Of a DNA stretch of 64,000 nt, positions 33,865 through 42,996 are shown piece after piece. Both the position numbers and the translations under genes were made by a program. The stretch is from positions 1,984,001 to 2,048,000 of the forward strand of contig CP102145.1 in NCBI GenBank assembly GCA_024583055.1, written 5' to 3'. How positions within the stretch are numbered: the stretch's first letter is position 1; each line of letters opens with the position of its first letter. The notes under the pieces were generated by a model that saw nothing but the letters and a program-made list of their open reading frames with translations, was not told the origin of the DNA and did not search any database. The stretch comes from Streptococcus suis. Its GTDB lineage: Bacteria > Bacillota > Bacilli > Lactobacillales > Streptococcaceae.

Positions 33865-34721
33865 TTACCATTAAATCACAGCGTGAAATTGATGCCATGA
33901 ATCGTGCAGGAGACGTCTTGGCTGGAGTGCATATCGGATTGCGTGAGCTGATTAAGCCGGGCGTAGACATGTGGGAAGTAGAAGAATATGTCCGAAAGAC
34001 TTGTAAGGAAAAGAATGTTTTGCCCCTTCAAATCGGTGTAGATGGCGAAATCATGGACTATCCTTATGCCACTTGTTGTGGTCTTAATGACGAGGTGGCT
34101 CATGCCTTTCCGCGTCATTACAAACTCAAAGAAGGCGATTTGCTCAAGGTGGACATGGTTCTGAGTGAGCCATTGGACAAATCAGTTATCGATGTGTCAA
34201 AACTCAATTTTAACGATGTAGCAGCCATGAAGAAAATCACCCAAAGCTATCGCGGTGGTGTGGCGGATTCTTGCTGGGCTTACGCAGTTGGTCAGGTGTC
34301 CGAAGAAGTGACCAAGCTGATGGAAGTGACTAAAGAATGTCTCTATCGTGGAATGGAGCAGGCTGTTGTAGGCAATCGGATTGGTGATATTGGCGCGGCG
34401 ATTCAAGAATATGCCGAAAGTCTCGGCTACGGTGTAGTCCGTGACTTGGTTGGTCACGGGGTTGGTCCAACCTTCCACGAAGAACCAATGGTGCCTCACT
34501 ACGGAATTAAAGGCCGTGGTCTCCGTTTACGCGAAGGTATGGTCTTGACCATCGAACCTATGATCAATACAGGTACTTGGGAAATTGACACCGATATGAA
34601 AACAGGTTGGGCTCATAAAACTTTGGATGGCGGTTTATCTTGCCAATACGAGCACCAATTTGTCATCACCAAAAATGGTCCTGTTATCTTGACCAGTCAA
34701 GGCGAAGAGGGAACTTATTAA
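33861..34721 (+). CDS. map: Methionine aminopeptidase type I
   Basis: The 286-residue enzyme removes initiator methionine. The pita-bread fold motifs are present, with metal ligands in KVDMVLSE, ADSCWAYAVG, the His of VGHGVGPTFHEEP, TIEPMI and a C-terminal Glu (QYEHQF). It is longer than E. coli MAP (264) because of the streptococcal insert around SEPLDKSVIDVSKLNFND. The start overlaps the GNAT stop. Essential gene and drug target in relatives. Confidence 0.93.
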   Translation: MITIKSQREIDAMNRAGDVLAGVHIGLRELIKPGVDMWEVEEYVRKTCKEKNVLPLQIGVDGEIMDYPYATCCGLNDEVAHAFPRHYKLKEGDLLKVDMVLSEPLDKSVIDVSKLNFNDVAAMKKITQSYRGGVADSCWAYAVGQVSEEVTKLMEVTKECLYRGMEQAVVGNRIGDIGAAIQEYAESLGYGVVRDLVGHGVGPTFHEEPMVPHYGIKGRGLRLREGMVLTIEPMINTGTWEIDTDMKTGWAHKTLDGGLSCQYEHQFVITKNGPVILTSQGEEGTY

Positions 34722-34754
34722 ACAGACTTATGCCATAAAAAAGGAGGAGAGAAG

Positions 34755-35678
34755 ATGAAGGAGGAAACACTTTTTGAGAAGGTCAAGTCCTTTTTCGGGT
34801 CCTTCTTTGCTTTTTATCGATCAGCAGAGGTGGATTTGACCAGCGTGGCAGTGGCCTATTATTTGCTGATTTCAGGCTTTCCCATTTTGCTGACTCTGGC
34901 TAATCTTCTGCCCTACTTTCCCTTTGATGTGGAAGAAATCCTGGCCATTCTCAAAGAATTTATTCCAAGTCAGTTTTCTGGGACAGTTTTGCCAACGGTG
35001 CGGTTGCTCCTGACCCAACGTTCCTCCTCTTGGTTGGGAATTTCAATTATGACAACACTCTGGACGGTCTCTAAGAGCATGATGATTTTACAAAAGGCGG
35101 TCAACAAGGCCTACGGTGTCACAGACCACCGCAATGTGATTCTTGCACGGATTGTAGGTGTCTTGATGGGGCTTGGTCTCCAAACCATTCTCATTTTGTC
35201 CATTACGCTCTTGACCTTTGGCCAAGCCATTGTCCAATTTATCCGGTCCAATCTGGGTATTGACAATGATTGGTTGCTGGGGATTTTTAGCCAGGTCCAG
35301 TGGATTGCTTATCTAGCCCTGGCGGTTAGTTTGATTATGTTTTACTATGTTTTACCCAACGTAAAAATTCCCAAGCTACGCTATGTTTTGCCAGGACCTG
35401 CTTTTGTTCTGGGAGTCTTTATTGGTCTGGGGAATATGTTGGCGACCTATGTTCAGCGTTCGGCAGATAAGATGGTCGATGTCCGCCTGGTGACTAGTTT
35501 GGTCTTTCTGGTTGTTATGATTTGGTTCATTCTCTTGAGCCATCTTCTCATAGTGGGAGCAGTTCTCAATGCCACTGTCCAGAGCAGACAGGAGGGCGAA
35601 TTTGAACAGCGGTCGGGAGATATGAAAGAAACCTGGAAGGCCCTGAAAAGATTTTTTACAAGAAAGCAGAGTACATGA
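34755..35678 (+). CDS. YihY/BrkB-family membrane protein
   Basis: The 307-residue protein has six hydrophobic segments and the family motif SVAVAYYLLISGFPILLTLANLLP near the N-terminus. The family was once called RNase BN by mistake; the real function is uncertain (possible transporter). GGAGGAGAGAAG precedes the start. It follows map by 33 nt without a terminator, so it ends that operon. The stop overlaps the terminator. Confidence 0.88.
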   Translation: MKEETLFEKVKSFFGSFFAFYRSAEVDLTSVAVAYYLLISGFPILLTLANLLPYFPFDVEEILAILKEFIPSQFSGTVLPTVRLLLTQRSSSWLGISIMTTLWTVSKSMMILQKAVNKAYGVTDHRNVILARIVGVLMGLGLQTILILSITLLTFGQAIVQFIRSNLGIDNDWLLGIFSQVQWIAYLALAVSLIMFYYVLPNVKIPKLRYVLPGPAFVLGVFIGLGNMLATYVQRSADKMVDVRLVTSLVFLVVMIWFILLSHLLIVGAVLNATVQSRQEGEFEQRSGDMKETWKALKRFFTRKQST

Positions 35679-35700
35679 CCAGCGAGAGTTGGTCTTTTTT
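35676..35700 (+). terminator. Terminator of the gnat-map-yihY unit
   Basis: GACCAGC, GAGA tetraloop, GTTGGTC and six T; the first bases overlap the stop codon. Confidence 0.88.
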
Positions 35701-35770
35701 GGTGCGTTTTTCTGGATTTTATGAATAATTAGTGATATAGTTATAAAAAAGTTGGATACAGGAGGGTGAT

Positions 35771-36514
35771 ATGAAATTTAGCCGAATTTTATTTTTATCC
35801 TTGTTCAGTTTGATTCTTGTAGCCTGCGGGCTTAGTCAAGGTCAGAATTCTGCACAATCATCAGATTCTGAAGCTGCTGTTACTGGGACTTCAAGCAGTG
35901 GAACAGCTGAAACTTCTAGTCAATTGCCTTCAAAGCAAGCATTAGAGGCTGATCCCACACCCTTGGATATTGCGAGTGTAGTCAATCCTGCAAATTTGGG
36001 TCAGAATCTGTCAGACGGAGGCTATGTTTTTGTTTTTCGCTATACAGGGGCTGGCGGAGAGCGGACAGCAGTTCCGGAGAATCTACAAGGTCAGGTTATC
36101 GATGATGGTCAGCGGATTTCTGATTCTAGCGTAGAAAAGATGGGACTTTATGGGCAAAAATACCGGGATTTAGGGGTAGAAGCTGACCATATCCTTACTT
36201 CTGAATATTACTTCGTCTGGCAGCATGCCCAGGCTGCATTTGGGGATAATTTGGAAATCAATCGAGATTTGACAGGGTCCTTGAATTTTTCTGACGATCA
36301 GGAATTGGAGCAATCTTTACAAAACTTGCGGAATCGGACCATTCAAGTCCCTGAAGCTGGAAAATCAACGATTTTATTTACCCACCAGGGCAAGTTTGAC
36401 AAGGCCTATGGCTACTATATTCCAGCAGGGACGACCCTGGTATTCAAGCCGGATGGGAGCAACCAACCCAAGCTCATTGCTGTTTTGACTTTTGAAGAGT
36501 TTTTGAATGTATAA
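35771..36514 (+). CDS. Lipoprotein with a degenerate histidine-phosphatase-like fold
   Basis: The 247-residue protein has a signal peptide with lipobox LVAC (Cys at about 19), a Ser/Thr-rich linker (about 25-60) and a folded domain. It reads GGYVFVFRYTGAGGERT, where the RHG motif of histidine phosphatases is R-Y-T, then DDGQRISDSSVEKMGLYGQKYRDLGV, TSEYYFVWQHA and FTHQGKFDKAYGYYIPAG, where the second His remains. So the phosphohistidine nucleophile is replaced and enzymatic activity is doubtful; a binding role is possible. A -10-like TATAGT region and AGGAGGGTG precede it. Convergent with gtrA through a shared terminator. Confidence 0.7.
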   Translation: MKFSRILFLSLFSLILVACGLSQGQNSAQSSDSEAAVTGTSSSGTAETSSQLPSKQALEADPTPLDIASVVNPANLGQNLSDGGYVFVFRYTGAGGERTAVPENLQGQVIDDGQRISDSSVEKMGLYGQKYRDLGVEADHILTSEYYFVWQHAQAAFGDNLEINRDLTGSLNFSDDQELEQSLQNLRNRTIQVPEAGKSTILFTHQGKFDKAYGYYIPAGTTLVFKPDGSNQPKLIAVLTFEEFLNV

Positions 36515-36530
36515 ATTAGATACTTAAAGC

Positions 36531-36559
36531 AAATAGGTTTGGACCCGCCAAACCTATTT
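36531..36559. terminator. Bidirectional terminator between the lipoprotein and gtrA
   Basis: AAATAGGTTTGG and CCAAACCTATTT form a 12-bp stem with T runs on both strands. Confidence 0.9.
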
Positions 36560-36991
36560 TGTATTTTTAAAAATAAATAATTTACTAAGGACATAGTTGA
36601 GGACGATGACCAAGACCTGCGAAAGAGCAGTTGCGATAGCATTGACTTTTTGAATGTCCTGTTGAACAAATTGGCCGATGATGTGAGGGAATTTTTCGAC
36701 CAGGAAATAGGCTAGAGCCATATCGAGGACCAGGGTAGAAATACGGGCACCGATAAATTTGACCAGCCGTCCCTGCCAACCATTTTTTTCCTGCTTGAAG
36801 ACATAGCGGTCATTGGTCCAAAAGGCAAAGAGAATGGCAACTGTGTTGGCAATCAGAGTGACCATTAAAATGTTGGGCCAGATGTAAAAGAGGCTGGTTC
36901 GCGTGATGATATAGACCAGGGTTGCGGCGACGCCTGCGATTAGATAGAGGATGACTTCATTTTCTAAGAATGTTTTTACTAGTTTTTTCAT
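36554..36991 (-). CDS. GtrA-family membrane protein
   Basis: The 145-residue protein has four transmembrane segments and the family pattern LYLIAGVAATLVYIITRTSLFY ... FAFWTNDRYVFKQEKNG ... NYVLSKLFIFKN. GtrA proteins are thought to flip or hand over polyprenyl-linked sugars, as in teichoic acid or O-antigen glucosylation; no partner glycosyltransferase is adjacent. The -10 TGA-TAGACT lies seven bases before the ATG, so the mRNA may be leaderless. It is divergent from the queT promoter. Confidence 0.85.
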   Translation of the reverse strand: MKKLVKTFLENEVILYLIAGVAATLVYIITRTSLFYIWPNILMVTLIANTVAILFAFWTNDRYVFKQEKNGWQGRLVKFIGARISTLVLDMALAYFLVEKFPHIIGQFVQQDIQKVNAIATALSQVLVIVLNYVLSKLFIFKNTK

Positions 36992-36998
36992 AAGAACT

Positions 36999-37004
36999 AG
37001 TCTA
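36999..37004 (-). promoter_or_regulatory. Extended -10 directly before gtrA (leaderless), facing the queT promoter
   Basis: Minus-strand TGA-TAGACT is seven bases before the ATG. The queT -10 (TGC-TATACT, 37026-37031) lies only about 22 bases away on the other strand, so the two promoters overlap. Confidence 0.6.
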
Positions 37005-37025
37005 TCATTTTTTTGAAAATTATGC

Positions 37026-37118
37026 TATACTGGAAAACGTTGTAAATACAACCCTTGGGGCTTGCTCACTTTACCCAAGCATATTTCAGGCGGTCAACCC
37101 GCTAAAGGAGAATTTTTT
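37026..37118 (+). promoter_or_regulatory. preQ1-II (COG4708) riboswitch with promoter for queT
   Basis: TGC-TATACT is the promoter. The RNA then has GTTGTA/TACAAC, CTTGGG (37054-37059) pairing with CCCAAG (37074-37079), the TTGCTCAC and TTCA loop segments, and GCGG/CCGC (37090-37093 and 37099-37102) just before AAAGGAG (37104-37110). This is the preQ1-II fold known from streptococci, which hides the ribosome site when preQ1 is bound. Confidence 0.9.
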
Positions 37119-37628
37119 ATGAAGACATCTACCTTTTCTGTCAGAGATCTGGCAGAGATTGCTATCGTTGCGGCCATTTATGTGGCTTTGACCCTCACAC
37201 CACCCTTGAATGCTATATCCTTCGGTGCCGTTCAATTTCGGATTTCAGAAATGCTGAATTTTCTAGCCTTTTACAATCCTAAATACATCATCGGAGTGAC
37301 CATCGGTTGCATGATTGCCAATCTGATTGGCTTTGGGGTCATTGATCTATTTGTTGGTGGTTTTTCAACTCTTATCTTCGTGACACTTGGTGTGAAATTA
37401 TTTTCAAAATACAAGGACCACTATCTTATCAATGGTTTGATCAATAAGGCTTTTCTCTATTTTTCCTTATTTTTCTCATTTACCATGTTTACCATTGCTT
37501 TAGAGCTAAAGTTCTTGTACGATTTGCCATTTTTCCTTACCTGGTTGACAACAGCGGCTGGGGAATTGCTTTCGCTCTCGGTCGGGGCAGTCATTATGGA
37601 TAAATTGGCTAAGCGATTGAATTTGTAA
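37119..37628 (+). CDS. queT: QueT-family queuosine precursor transporter
   Basis: The 169-residue ECF-type S component has six hydrophobic segments and the COG4708 motif LAEIAIVAAIYVALTLT and FGAVQFRISEMLNFLA. It imports preQ1 or preQ0, queuosine precursors, with the shared ECF energy unit. Start ATG 37119 follows AAAGGAG inside the riboswitch, so translation is switched off by preQ1. It is single-gene, with a terminator after the stop. Confidence 0.93.
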   Translation: MKTSTFSVRDLAEIAIVAAIYVALTLTPPLNAISFGAVQFRISEMLNFLAFYNPKYIIGVTIGCMIANLIGFGVIDLFVGGFSTLIFVTLGVKLFSKYKDHYLINGLINKAFLYFSLFFSFTMFTIALELKFLYDLPFFLTWLTTAAGELLSLSVGAVIMDKLAKRLNL

Positions 37629-37649
37629 CAGAACGAGTTAATGTGAGCA

Positions 37650-37678
37650 GGGTCTGGACTGAAGTCCAGGCTCTTTTT
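37650..37678 (+). terminator. queT terminator
   Basis: GGGTCTGGAC and GTCCAGGCTC form a 10-bp stem with two wobbles and a TGAA loop, then a T run. Confidence 0.85.
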
Positions 37679-37759
37679 GCATGTAAGATAAAATGAGCTC
37701 ATTCAGTTAATCAAAGACAATACGATTTTCTGGACTATAGCAATAAAAATTGCTCCGCA

Positions 37760-37806
37760 GACCGGATCTTTGGCTCTCTTTTTGAGCTGTTCAGGTCTTT
37801 TTTCAT
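37760..37806 (+). terminator. Second hairpin just upstream of the tex promoter
   Basis: AGACC pairs with GGTCT and GGCTC with GAGCT inside, followed by six T that run up to the tex -10. It would insulate tex from queT read-through. Confidence 0.5.
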
Positions 37807-37808
37807 GG

Positions 37809-37814
37809 TATAAT
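37809..37814 (+). promoter_or_regulatory. Extended -10 directly before tex (leaderless)
   Basis: TGG-TATAAT, seven bases, then ATG at 37822. Confidence 0.7.
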
Positions 37815-37821
37815 AGAGCTT

Positions 37822-39978
37822 ATGGAAGAAAAATACATGAAGATTGCCCAAGAATTGGGTGTAAGTTTGAAACAGATTGATACGGTATTGACCCTGACAG
37901 CTGAGGGCAATACCATCCCCTTCATCGCTCGTTACCGCAAGGAAGCAACGGGTAATTTGGACGAGGTTCTTATCAAGGCCATTATTGACCGAGATAAGGC
38001 TTTGACGGCTTTGGCTGACCGCAAGGCGACGGTTCTGACCAAGATTGAAGAGCAGGGCAAGCTGACTGACCAGCTCCGTCAGGCCATTGAAGAGGCTGAA
38101 AAGTTGGCGGACGTCGAAGAGTTGTACCTGCCATATAAGGAAAAACGTCGGACCAAGGCGACGGTGGCGCGTGAGGCTGGTCTCTTTCCACTGGCACGCT
38201 TGATTTTGCAGTATGGTACAGACTTAGAAACTCAGGCGACAAGCTTTGTCACTGAAGGCTTCGATACGCCGACCGCTTGCTTGGTCGGTGCAGTGGACAT
38301 TCTCGTGGAAGCTCTGGCTGAGGACGCCAAACTCCGTGCTTGGGTCTACCATGAAATCCTGACCAATTCCAGACTTATATCAGAAGTCAAGGACCAGGAC
38401 AGCGATGAGAAGGCTGTCTTTGAAATCTACTATGAATTTGCCGAAAAAATCGCGAGGATGCAAGGCTATCAGACTCTTGCCATCAACCGCGGTGAAAAAT
38501 TAGGCATTCTCAAGGTCGGTTTCCAGCACAATCTGGACAAGATGATCCGCTTTTTTGAATTGCGCTTTCCGCAGCAAAATGCCCATATTCAAGAAGTTAT
38601 CAGTCAGGCCCTGAAAAAGAAGATTATCCCAGCTATGGAGCGCCGTATTCGTACGGAATTGACTGAGCAAGCGGAAGAAGGGGCCATCCAACTCTTCTCG
38701 AAAAACCTCCGCAACCTGCTTTTGGTTTCACCCCTGAAGGGCAAGGTAGTCCTCGGCTTTGACCCTGCCTTTCGTACAGGGGCAAAACTAGCGGTCGTTG
38801 ACCAGACAGGAAAACTCCTGACGACGCAGGTTATTCACCCCGTCAAGCCGGCCTCACAGGCTCAGATTGCCCAAGCCAAGCAGGATTTGGCGAATCTGAT
38901 TGGTCAATACCAAGTCGAAATCATAGCCATCGGAAACGGTACGGCCAGCCGCGAATCAGAAAGCTTCGTTGCTGATTTGCTCAAGGACTTCCCACAGGTC
39001 TCCTACGTCATCGTCAATGAAAGCGGAGCCTCAGTCTACTCTGCCTCTGAACTGGCCCGTCAGGAATTTCCAGACCTAACTGTCGAAAAACGCTCTGCTA
39101 TTTCCATCGCCCGCAGGCTCCAAGACCCGCTGGCTGAGCTGGTCAAGATTGACCCGAAGTCCATCGGTGTCGGCCAGTACCAGCACGATGTTAATCAGAA
39201 ACTTCTGTCCGAGAGTCTGGATTTTGTCGTCGATACGGTGGTCAACCAAGTCGGTGTCAATGTCAATACGGCTAGTCCCGCCCTCCTTGCCCATGTGGCT
39301 GGTCTCAACAAGACCATTTCGGAGAATATCGTCAAGTATCGCGAGGAGCATGGCGCTCTGACCACCCGTCAAGAGCTCAAAAAGGTGCCGCGTTTGGGCG
39401 ATAAGGCTTTCGAGCAGGCGGCTGGCTTCTTGCGTATTCCTAACGGCACTAATCTTTTGGATAATACTGGCGTGCATCCTGAGTCTTACAAGGTTGTCGA
39501 GAACTTGCTTGCTCATCTAGCTATCGACCACTTGGACTCTGCTACGCAGGAAAAATTAGCGACGGTGTCAGTTGCGGACATGGTTGAAACCTTGGGCATC
39601 GGTCAGGAAACACTGAAAGATATTATCGCAGACTTGCTCAAACCGGGTCGGGATTTACGGGATGATTTCGAGGCCCCTGTTTTGCGTCAGGATGTCTTGG
39701 ATGTCAAAGACTTGAAAGTCGGTCAAGAATTGCAGGGAACGGTCCGTAACATTGTGGACTTCGGTGCCTTTGTCGATATTGGTGTCCATGAAGATGGGCT
39801 AATTCACATTTCCCACATGGTCAAACGTAAGCGTGACGGCAAAGGTCGTCTTATGGCGCAACCTCACCCGAGTGAAATCCTTGCGGTTGGCGAAATTGTC
39901 ACTGTCTGGGTGACAGAAGTAGATATAAAACGCAACCGCATCGGTCTGAGCCTCTTGAAATCTCATGGACTTGACTAA
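37822..39978 (+). CDS. tex: Tex-family RNA-binding transcription accessory protein
   Basis: The 718-residue protein has the Tex N-terminal helices, a YqgF-like RNase H fold ([18 protein letters not shown]), helix-hairpin-helix repeats (about 480-560, [17 protein letters not shown]) and a C-terminal S1 domain ([32 protein letters not shown]). It binds nucleic acid and interacts with RNA polymerase. The start codon lies seven bases after TATAAT, so the mRNA is probably leaderless. The SprT-like gene overlaps its end by 14 bases. Confidence 0.95.
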   Translation: MEEKYMKIAQELGVSLKQIDTVLTLTAEGNTIPFIARYRKEATGNLDEVLIKAIIDRDKALTALADRKATVLTKIEEQGKLTDQLRQAIEEAEKLADVEELYLPYKEKRRTKATVAREAGLFPLARLILQYGTDLETQATSFVTEGFDTPTACLVGAVDILVEALAEDAKLRAWVYHEILTNSRLISEVKDQDSDEKAVFEIYYEFAEKIARMQGYQTLAINRGEKLGILKVGFQHNLDKMIRFFELRFPQQNAHIQEVISQALKKKIIPAMERRIRTELTEQAEEGAIQLFSKNLRNLLLVSPLKGKVVLGFDPAFRTGAKLAVVDQTGKLLTTQVIHPVKPASQAQIAQAKQDLANLIGQYQVEIIAIGNGTASRESESFVADLLKDFPQVSYVIVNESGASVYSASELARQEFPDLTVEKRSAISIARRLQDPLAELVKIDPKSIGVGQYQHDVNQKLLSESLDFVVDTVVNQVGVNVNTASPALLAHVAGLNKTISENIVKYREEHGALTTRQELKKVPRLGDKAFEQAAGFLRIPNGTNLLDNTGVHPESYKVVENLLAHLAIDHLDSATQEKLATVSVADMVETLGIGQETLKDIIADLLKPGRDLRDDFEAPVLRQDVLDVKDLKVGQELQGTVRNIVDFGAFVDIGVHEDGLIHISHMVKRKRDGKGRLMAQPHPSEILAVGEIVTVWVTEVDIKRNRIGLSLLKSHGLD

Positions 39979-40408
39979 GTACGTAGAGCTGGTGTCCAGA
40001 GAGGACTTCGGCAAGGAATTTCGTCATGTAGCCATCTGGAATCGCCGTCTGCGCTCGACAGGCGGACGCTTTTTCCCGCAGGATGGGCACTTGGACTTCA
40101 ATCCCAAGCATCTGGAAGAGTTTGGTTTGGAGGTCTTTCGGCAGATTGTCCGCCACGAGCTCTGCCATTACCATCTCTATTTTGAGAAAAAGGGCTATCG
40201 TCACGGGGATAGGGATTTTCAAGAACTATTACAGGCTGTCGATGGACTTCGTTATGCACCTAAATTGGTACAAGCACAGAAACCAAATCCCCGCTACAGT
40301 TGCACGGCCTGTGGTCAAGTCTACATGAGAAAGCGCAGGATTGACCTCAAGAAATACAGGTGCGGCAAGTGCAGGGGGATGCTAAAACAGCTAAAAAACG
40401 AATCATGA
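39965..40408 (+). CDS. SprT-like zinc metallopeptidase-fold protein
   Basis: The 147-residue protein has the HELCHYH zinc-binding motif (HExxH type, about residues 62-68), the RHGDRDFQ segment and a C-terminal zinc ribbon (CTACG ... CGKC). SprT-domain proteins include SPRTN-like proteases acting on DNA-protein crosslinks; the bacterial role is unknown. It starts inside the end of tex, so it is translationally coupled. A terminator follows. Confidence 0.9.
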   Translation: MDLTKYVELVSREDFGKEFRHVAIWNRRLRSTGGRFFPQDGHLDFNPKHLEEFGLEVFRQIVRHELCHYHLYFEKKGYRHGDRDFQELLQAVDGLRYAPKLVQAQKPNPRYSCTACGQVYMRKRRIDLKKYRCGKCRGMLKQLKNES

Positions 40409-40435
40409 TAGTTTCGTCATCACGATTCGTTTTTC
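40394..40435. terminator. Bidirectional terminator after sprT
   Basis: AAAAACGAATC pairs with GATTCGTTTTT, with further pairing TGAT/ATCA inside. Convergent with the NusG-II gene. Confidence 0.85.
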
Positions 40436-40438
40436 TTT

Positions 40439-40876
40439 TTATAGGGGTAAAATCAATTCTTCCTCTTCCTCTTCCTCTGTAGGTTCGCCCCCAACGGCCT
40501 TGATTTCAATCATGAGATTGTGGGGCAGGCAGACGGAGAGTTGACCGGGTTTGCTAATCCAGCCTGTCATGACGGCAATCTGGTCCGGGCTATTGTCTTC
40601 CTTGACCCGGATACTCTGACCGTCGACTTCGATGATATTGTATTGGCCAGGATTGGGATAATAGGTGATTTCCTGATGTTTGGTATCGGCAGCTAGTTCA
40701 AATTCATCCACGACCTCGCCGTTGATGCGGACATAAGCAATGATTTTTGCTTCTTGTCCCTGCTCTGATAGCTCTGCATAGGTGAGGATAGCAGGTGTGA
40801 AGGACAGGACCAGGGCCAGTCCGATGAGCAGGTAGTCGAATAGTTTTAGCTGCTTGAGAATAGTCTTGAACGTCAT
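40439..40876 (-). CDS. NusG domain II membrane protein
   Basis: The 145-residue protein has one N-terminal membrane helix (about 14-33) and an extracytoplasmic NusG-II-like beta domain with CLPHNLMIEI, a motif of the family. The C-terminus is a run of Glu (GGEPTEEEEEEE). The family is often next to flavin-insertion genes (ApbE/Gx1), but none is seen here. TACAAT lies six bases before the ATG (40874-40876 complement), so the mRNA may be leaderless; the recG terminator overlaps this promoter. Confidence 0.75.
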   Translation of the reverse strand: MTFKTILKQLKLFDYLLIGLALVLSFTPAILTYAELSEQGQEAKIIAYVRINGEVVDEFELAADTKHQEITYYPNPGQYNIIEVDGQSIRVKEDNSPDQIAVMTGWISKPGQLSVCLPHNLMIEIKAVGGEPTEEEEEEELILPL

Positions 40877-40882
40877 AGCTCT

Positions 40883-40888
40883 ATTGTA
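40883..40888 (-). promoter_or_regulatory. -10 directly before the NusG-II gene (leaderless)
   Basis: Minus-strand TACAAT, six bases, then ATG. It lacks the TGn extension of the other examples. Confidence 0.5.
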
Positions 40889-40891
40889 TAG

Positions 40892-40921
40892 AAAAAATCC
40901 AGCTTTGTAAATTGCTGGATT
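40892..40921 (-). terminator. recG terminator
   Basis: Minus-strand AATCCAGC and GCTGGATT form an 8-bp stem followed by a T run; its end abuts the NusG-II -10. Confidence 0.8.
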
Positions 40922-40971
40922 GATTTTATTCTGGGGACAGCTTTATAACTGAGTAGCTGACTTGATGATGC

Positions 40972-42990
40972 CTAATCCAACTCATTTTTCATATCCAGGT
41001 GTTGGGCCAGGATACTCCAGCTTGGGTTTTCTTGCCAGTTGGCTTCAGCGGTAATTTGGCTAGCCAGGCGCCTAGCTTCTTCTAGGATAGGATAGTCATC
41101 AATGATATTGGCAACCTGAAATTCTGGCAGACCGGATTGGCGGGTACCAAAGATCTCACCAGATCCCCGCATTTTCAGGTCTGCTTCGGATAGGACAAAT
41201 CCGTCCGTAGTTTCTGTCATCAGTTTCATCCGTTCCTTGCCGGACTCGGTTTTGGGATTGGCGACCAGGATGGCGTAGGATTGCTTGTCTCCCCGACCCA
41301 CCCGGCCCCTCAGCTGGTGGAGCTGGCTGAGACCAAAACGATCCGCATCCATGATAACCATAATGCTGGCATTGGGAACATTGACACCAACCTCGATAAC
41401 CGTTGTTGAGACCAGGATATCTGTTTTTCTTTCCTTGAAAGCCTGCATGATACTATCCTTTTCCTCGGAGGACATCTTACCATGCAGGAGGTCAATTGTG
41501 GCCTTCGAGCCGAAATAGTCCCTCAATTCCTCCGTTAAGGCAACCGCATTTTTCAAGTCCAGGGCTTCGGATTCCTCAATCAAGGGAGAAACGAAGTAGA
41601 CCTGGCTTTCTTTTTTTAGCTCCTTTGTCATCCAATCCAGTACAACTGGTAGCTGCTGGTGTTTGACCCAGCGCGTGATAATGGGTTTTCGTCCGGCTGG
41701 AAGTTGGTTGATGATGGAGACGTCCATATTGCCAAAGGCTGTGATGGCTAATGTCCTTGGAATCGGTGTAGCCGTCATCATGAGAACATCTGGATTGCTC
41801 CCTTTTTGACGGAGAAGTTTTCGTTGCTTGACCCCAAACCGGTGTTGTTCGTCTGTGATGACCAAGCCTAATTTATGATAAGTGACTGCATCCTGAATCA
41901 AAGCATGGGTCCCGACGATCAAGTCGACCTGATTTTCCTCGATAGCCTTGAGCGCGGCCCGTCTAGGGGCAGCCTTCATTTTACCGGTTAACAGGGCTAT
42001 GGATAAGTTGGGAAAGAGCCCTTGTAGGCTTTGATAATGTTGCTCGGCTAGAATTTCCGTTGGAACCATGAGGGCAGATTGAAAGCCAGCTGTGTGAGTG
42101 GCGTAGATGGCCAAGCCTGCCACAACCGTTTTTCCGGAACCGACATCACCTTGCAGCAGCCGATTCATGTGGCGACTGGATTTCATATCTTCTAAGATAT
42201 CCTCCAGGACCTGATTCTGAGCCTGGGTCAGAGAGAATGGGAGGGCCTGGATGGCTTGCTGGACAGCTGGTTGGTTAAATGGAATGGCTAGTCCCTTAGA
42301 TTGGTCACGGTTTTGCGTCTTGAGTTGCTGGAGCTGTAGCTGGAAATAGAAGAGTTCTTCAAATTTAATACGGCGCAGGGCTTGTCTATACTGGTCTAAG
42401 TCTTCTGGGAAATGCATGGCCCGTACAGCGTCGACCCGTCCCATGAGCTTGTAGCGTTCCAGTATAGGGCTGGGGAGATTCTCAGTCAGGAGGTCTAAAT
42501 AGCCTAGGTCCACGGCGGACTTGACCAGTTTAACCAGCTGGGTCTGACTAATTCCTTGAGCGACATGATAGACAGGCTGCAAATCATCTGCTTGCTGGGA
42601 CAAGATTTTCATTCCCGTCAGGCTAGCCTTGGCTTTATCCCATTTACCCCAAATGACTATATCTTGTCCTACTTCCACCTTGTCGGCCAGATAGGGTTGA
42701 TTGAAAAAAGAAACGGCTACCACCACCTGGTCCTGCTTAATAGAAAAACGAAGGCGGTTGCGTTTGAAGCCATAATATTGCACATTGGCTGGAGTGACGA
42801 CCTGCCCCATAATCACAGCCTTTTCGCCGTCCATAAGCTCTAAGATGGATTTTGTCTCGTAATCTTCGTAGCGGAAGGGATAGTAGCACAGGACATCTTC
42901 CACGCTATAGAGGTCTAGTTTTGTAAATTTCTCTGCTGACTTGGGTCCGATTCCAGGCAAGACAGACAGTGGATCCTTCAATTGTTTCAT
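40972..42990 (-). CDS. recG: ATP-dependent DNA helicase RecG
   Basis: The 672-residue helicase reverses stalled forks. It has an N-terminal wedge/OB domain, Walker A GDVGSGKTVV (about residue 285), DEQHRFG (DEQH box), TATPIPRTL and the C-terminal QLRGRVGRG and TAP-like end. I start at 42990 (MKQLKDPLSVLPGIG); the longer start at 43026 lies upstream of the -10. TATAAT with TGC sits six bases before this ATG, so the mRNA is probably leaderless. Confidence 0.95.
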   Translation of the reverse strand: MKQLKDPLSVLPGIGPKSAEKFTKLDLYSVEDVLCYYPFRYEDYETKSILELMDGEKAVIMGQVVTPANVQYYGFKRNRLRFSIKQDQVVVAVSFFNQPYLADKVEVGQDIVIWGKWDKAKASLTGMKILSQQADDLQPVYHVAQGISQTQLVKLVKSAVDLGYLDLLTENLPSPILERYKLMGRVDAVRAMHFPEDLDQYRQALRRIKFEELFYFQLQLQQLKTQNRDQSKGLAIPFNQPAVQQAIQALPFSLTQAQNQVLEDILEDMKSSRHMNRLLQGDVGSGKTVVAGLAIYATHTAGFQSALMVPTEILAEQHYQSLQGLFPNLSIALLTGKMKAAPRRAALKAIEENQVDLIVGTHALIQDAVTYHKLGLVITDEQHRFGVKQRKLLRQKGSNPDVLMMTATPIPRTLAITAFGNMDVSIINQLPAGRKPIITRWVKHQQLPVVLDWMTKELKKESQVYFVSPLIEESEALDLKNAVALTEELRDYFGSKATIDLLHGKMSSEEKDSIMQAFKERKTDILVSTTVIEVGVNVPNASIMVIMDADRFGLSQLHQLRGRVGRGDKQSYAILVANPKTESGKERMKLMTETTDGFVLSEADLKMRGSGEIFGTRQSGLPEFQVANIIDDYPILEEARRLASQITAEANWQENPSWSILAQHLDMKNELD

Positions 42991-42996
42991 GCTTGT

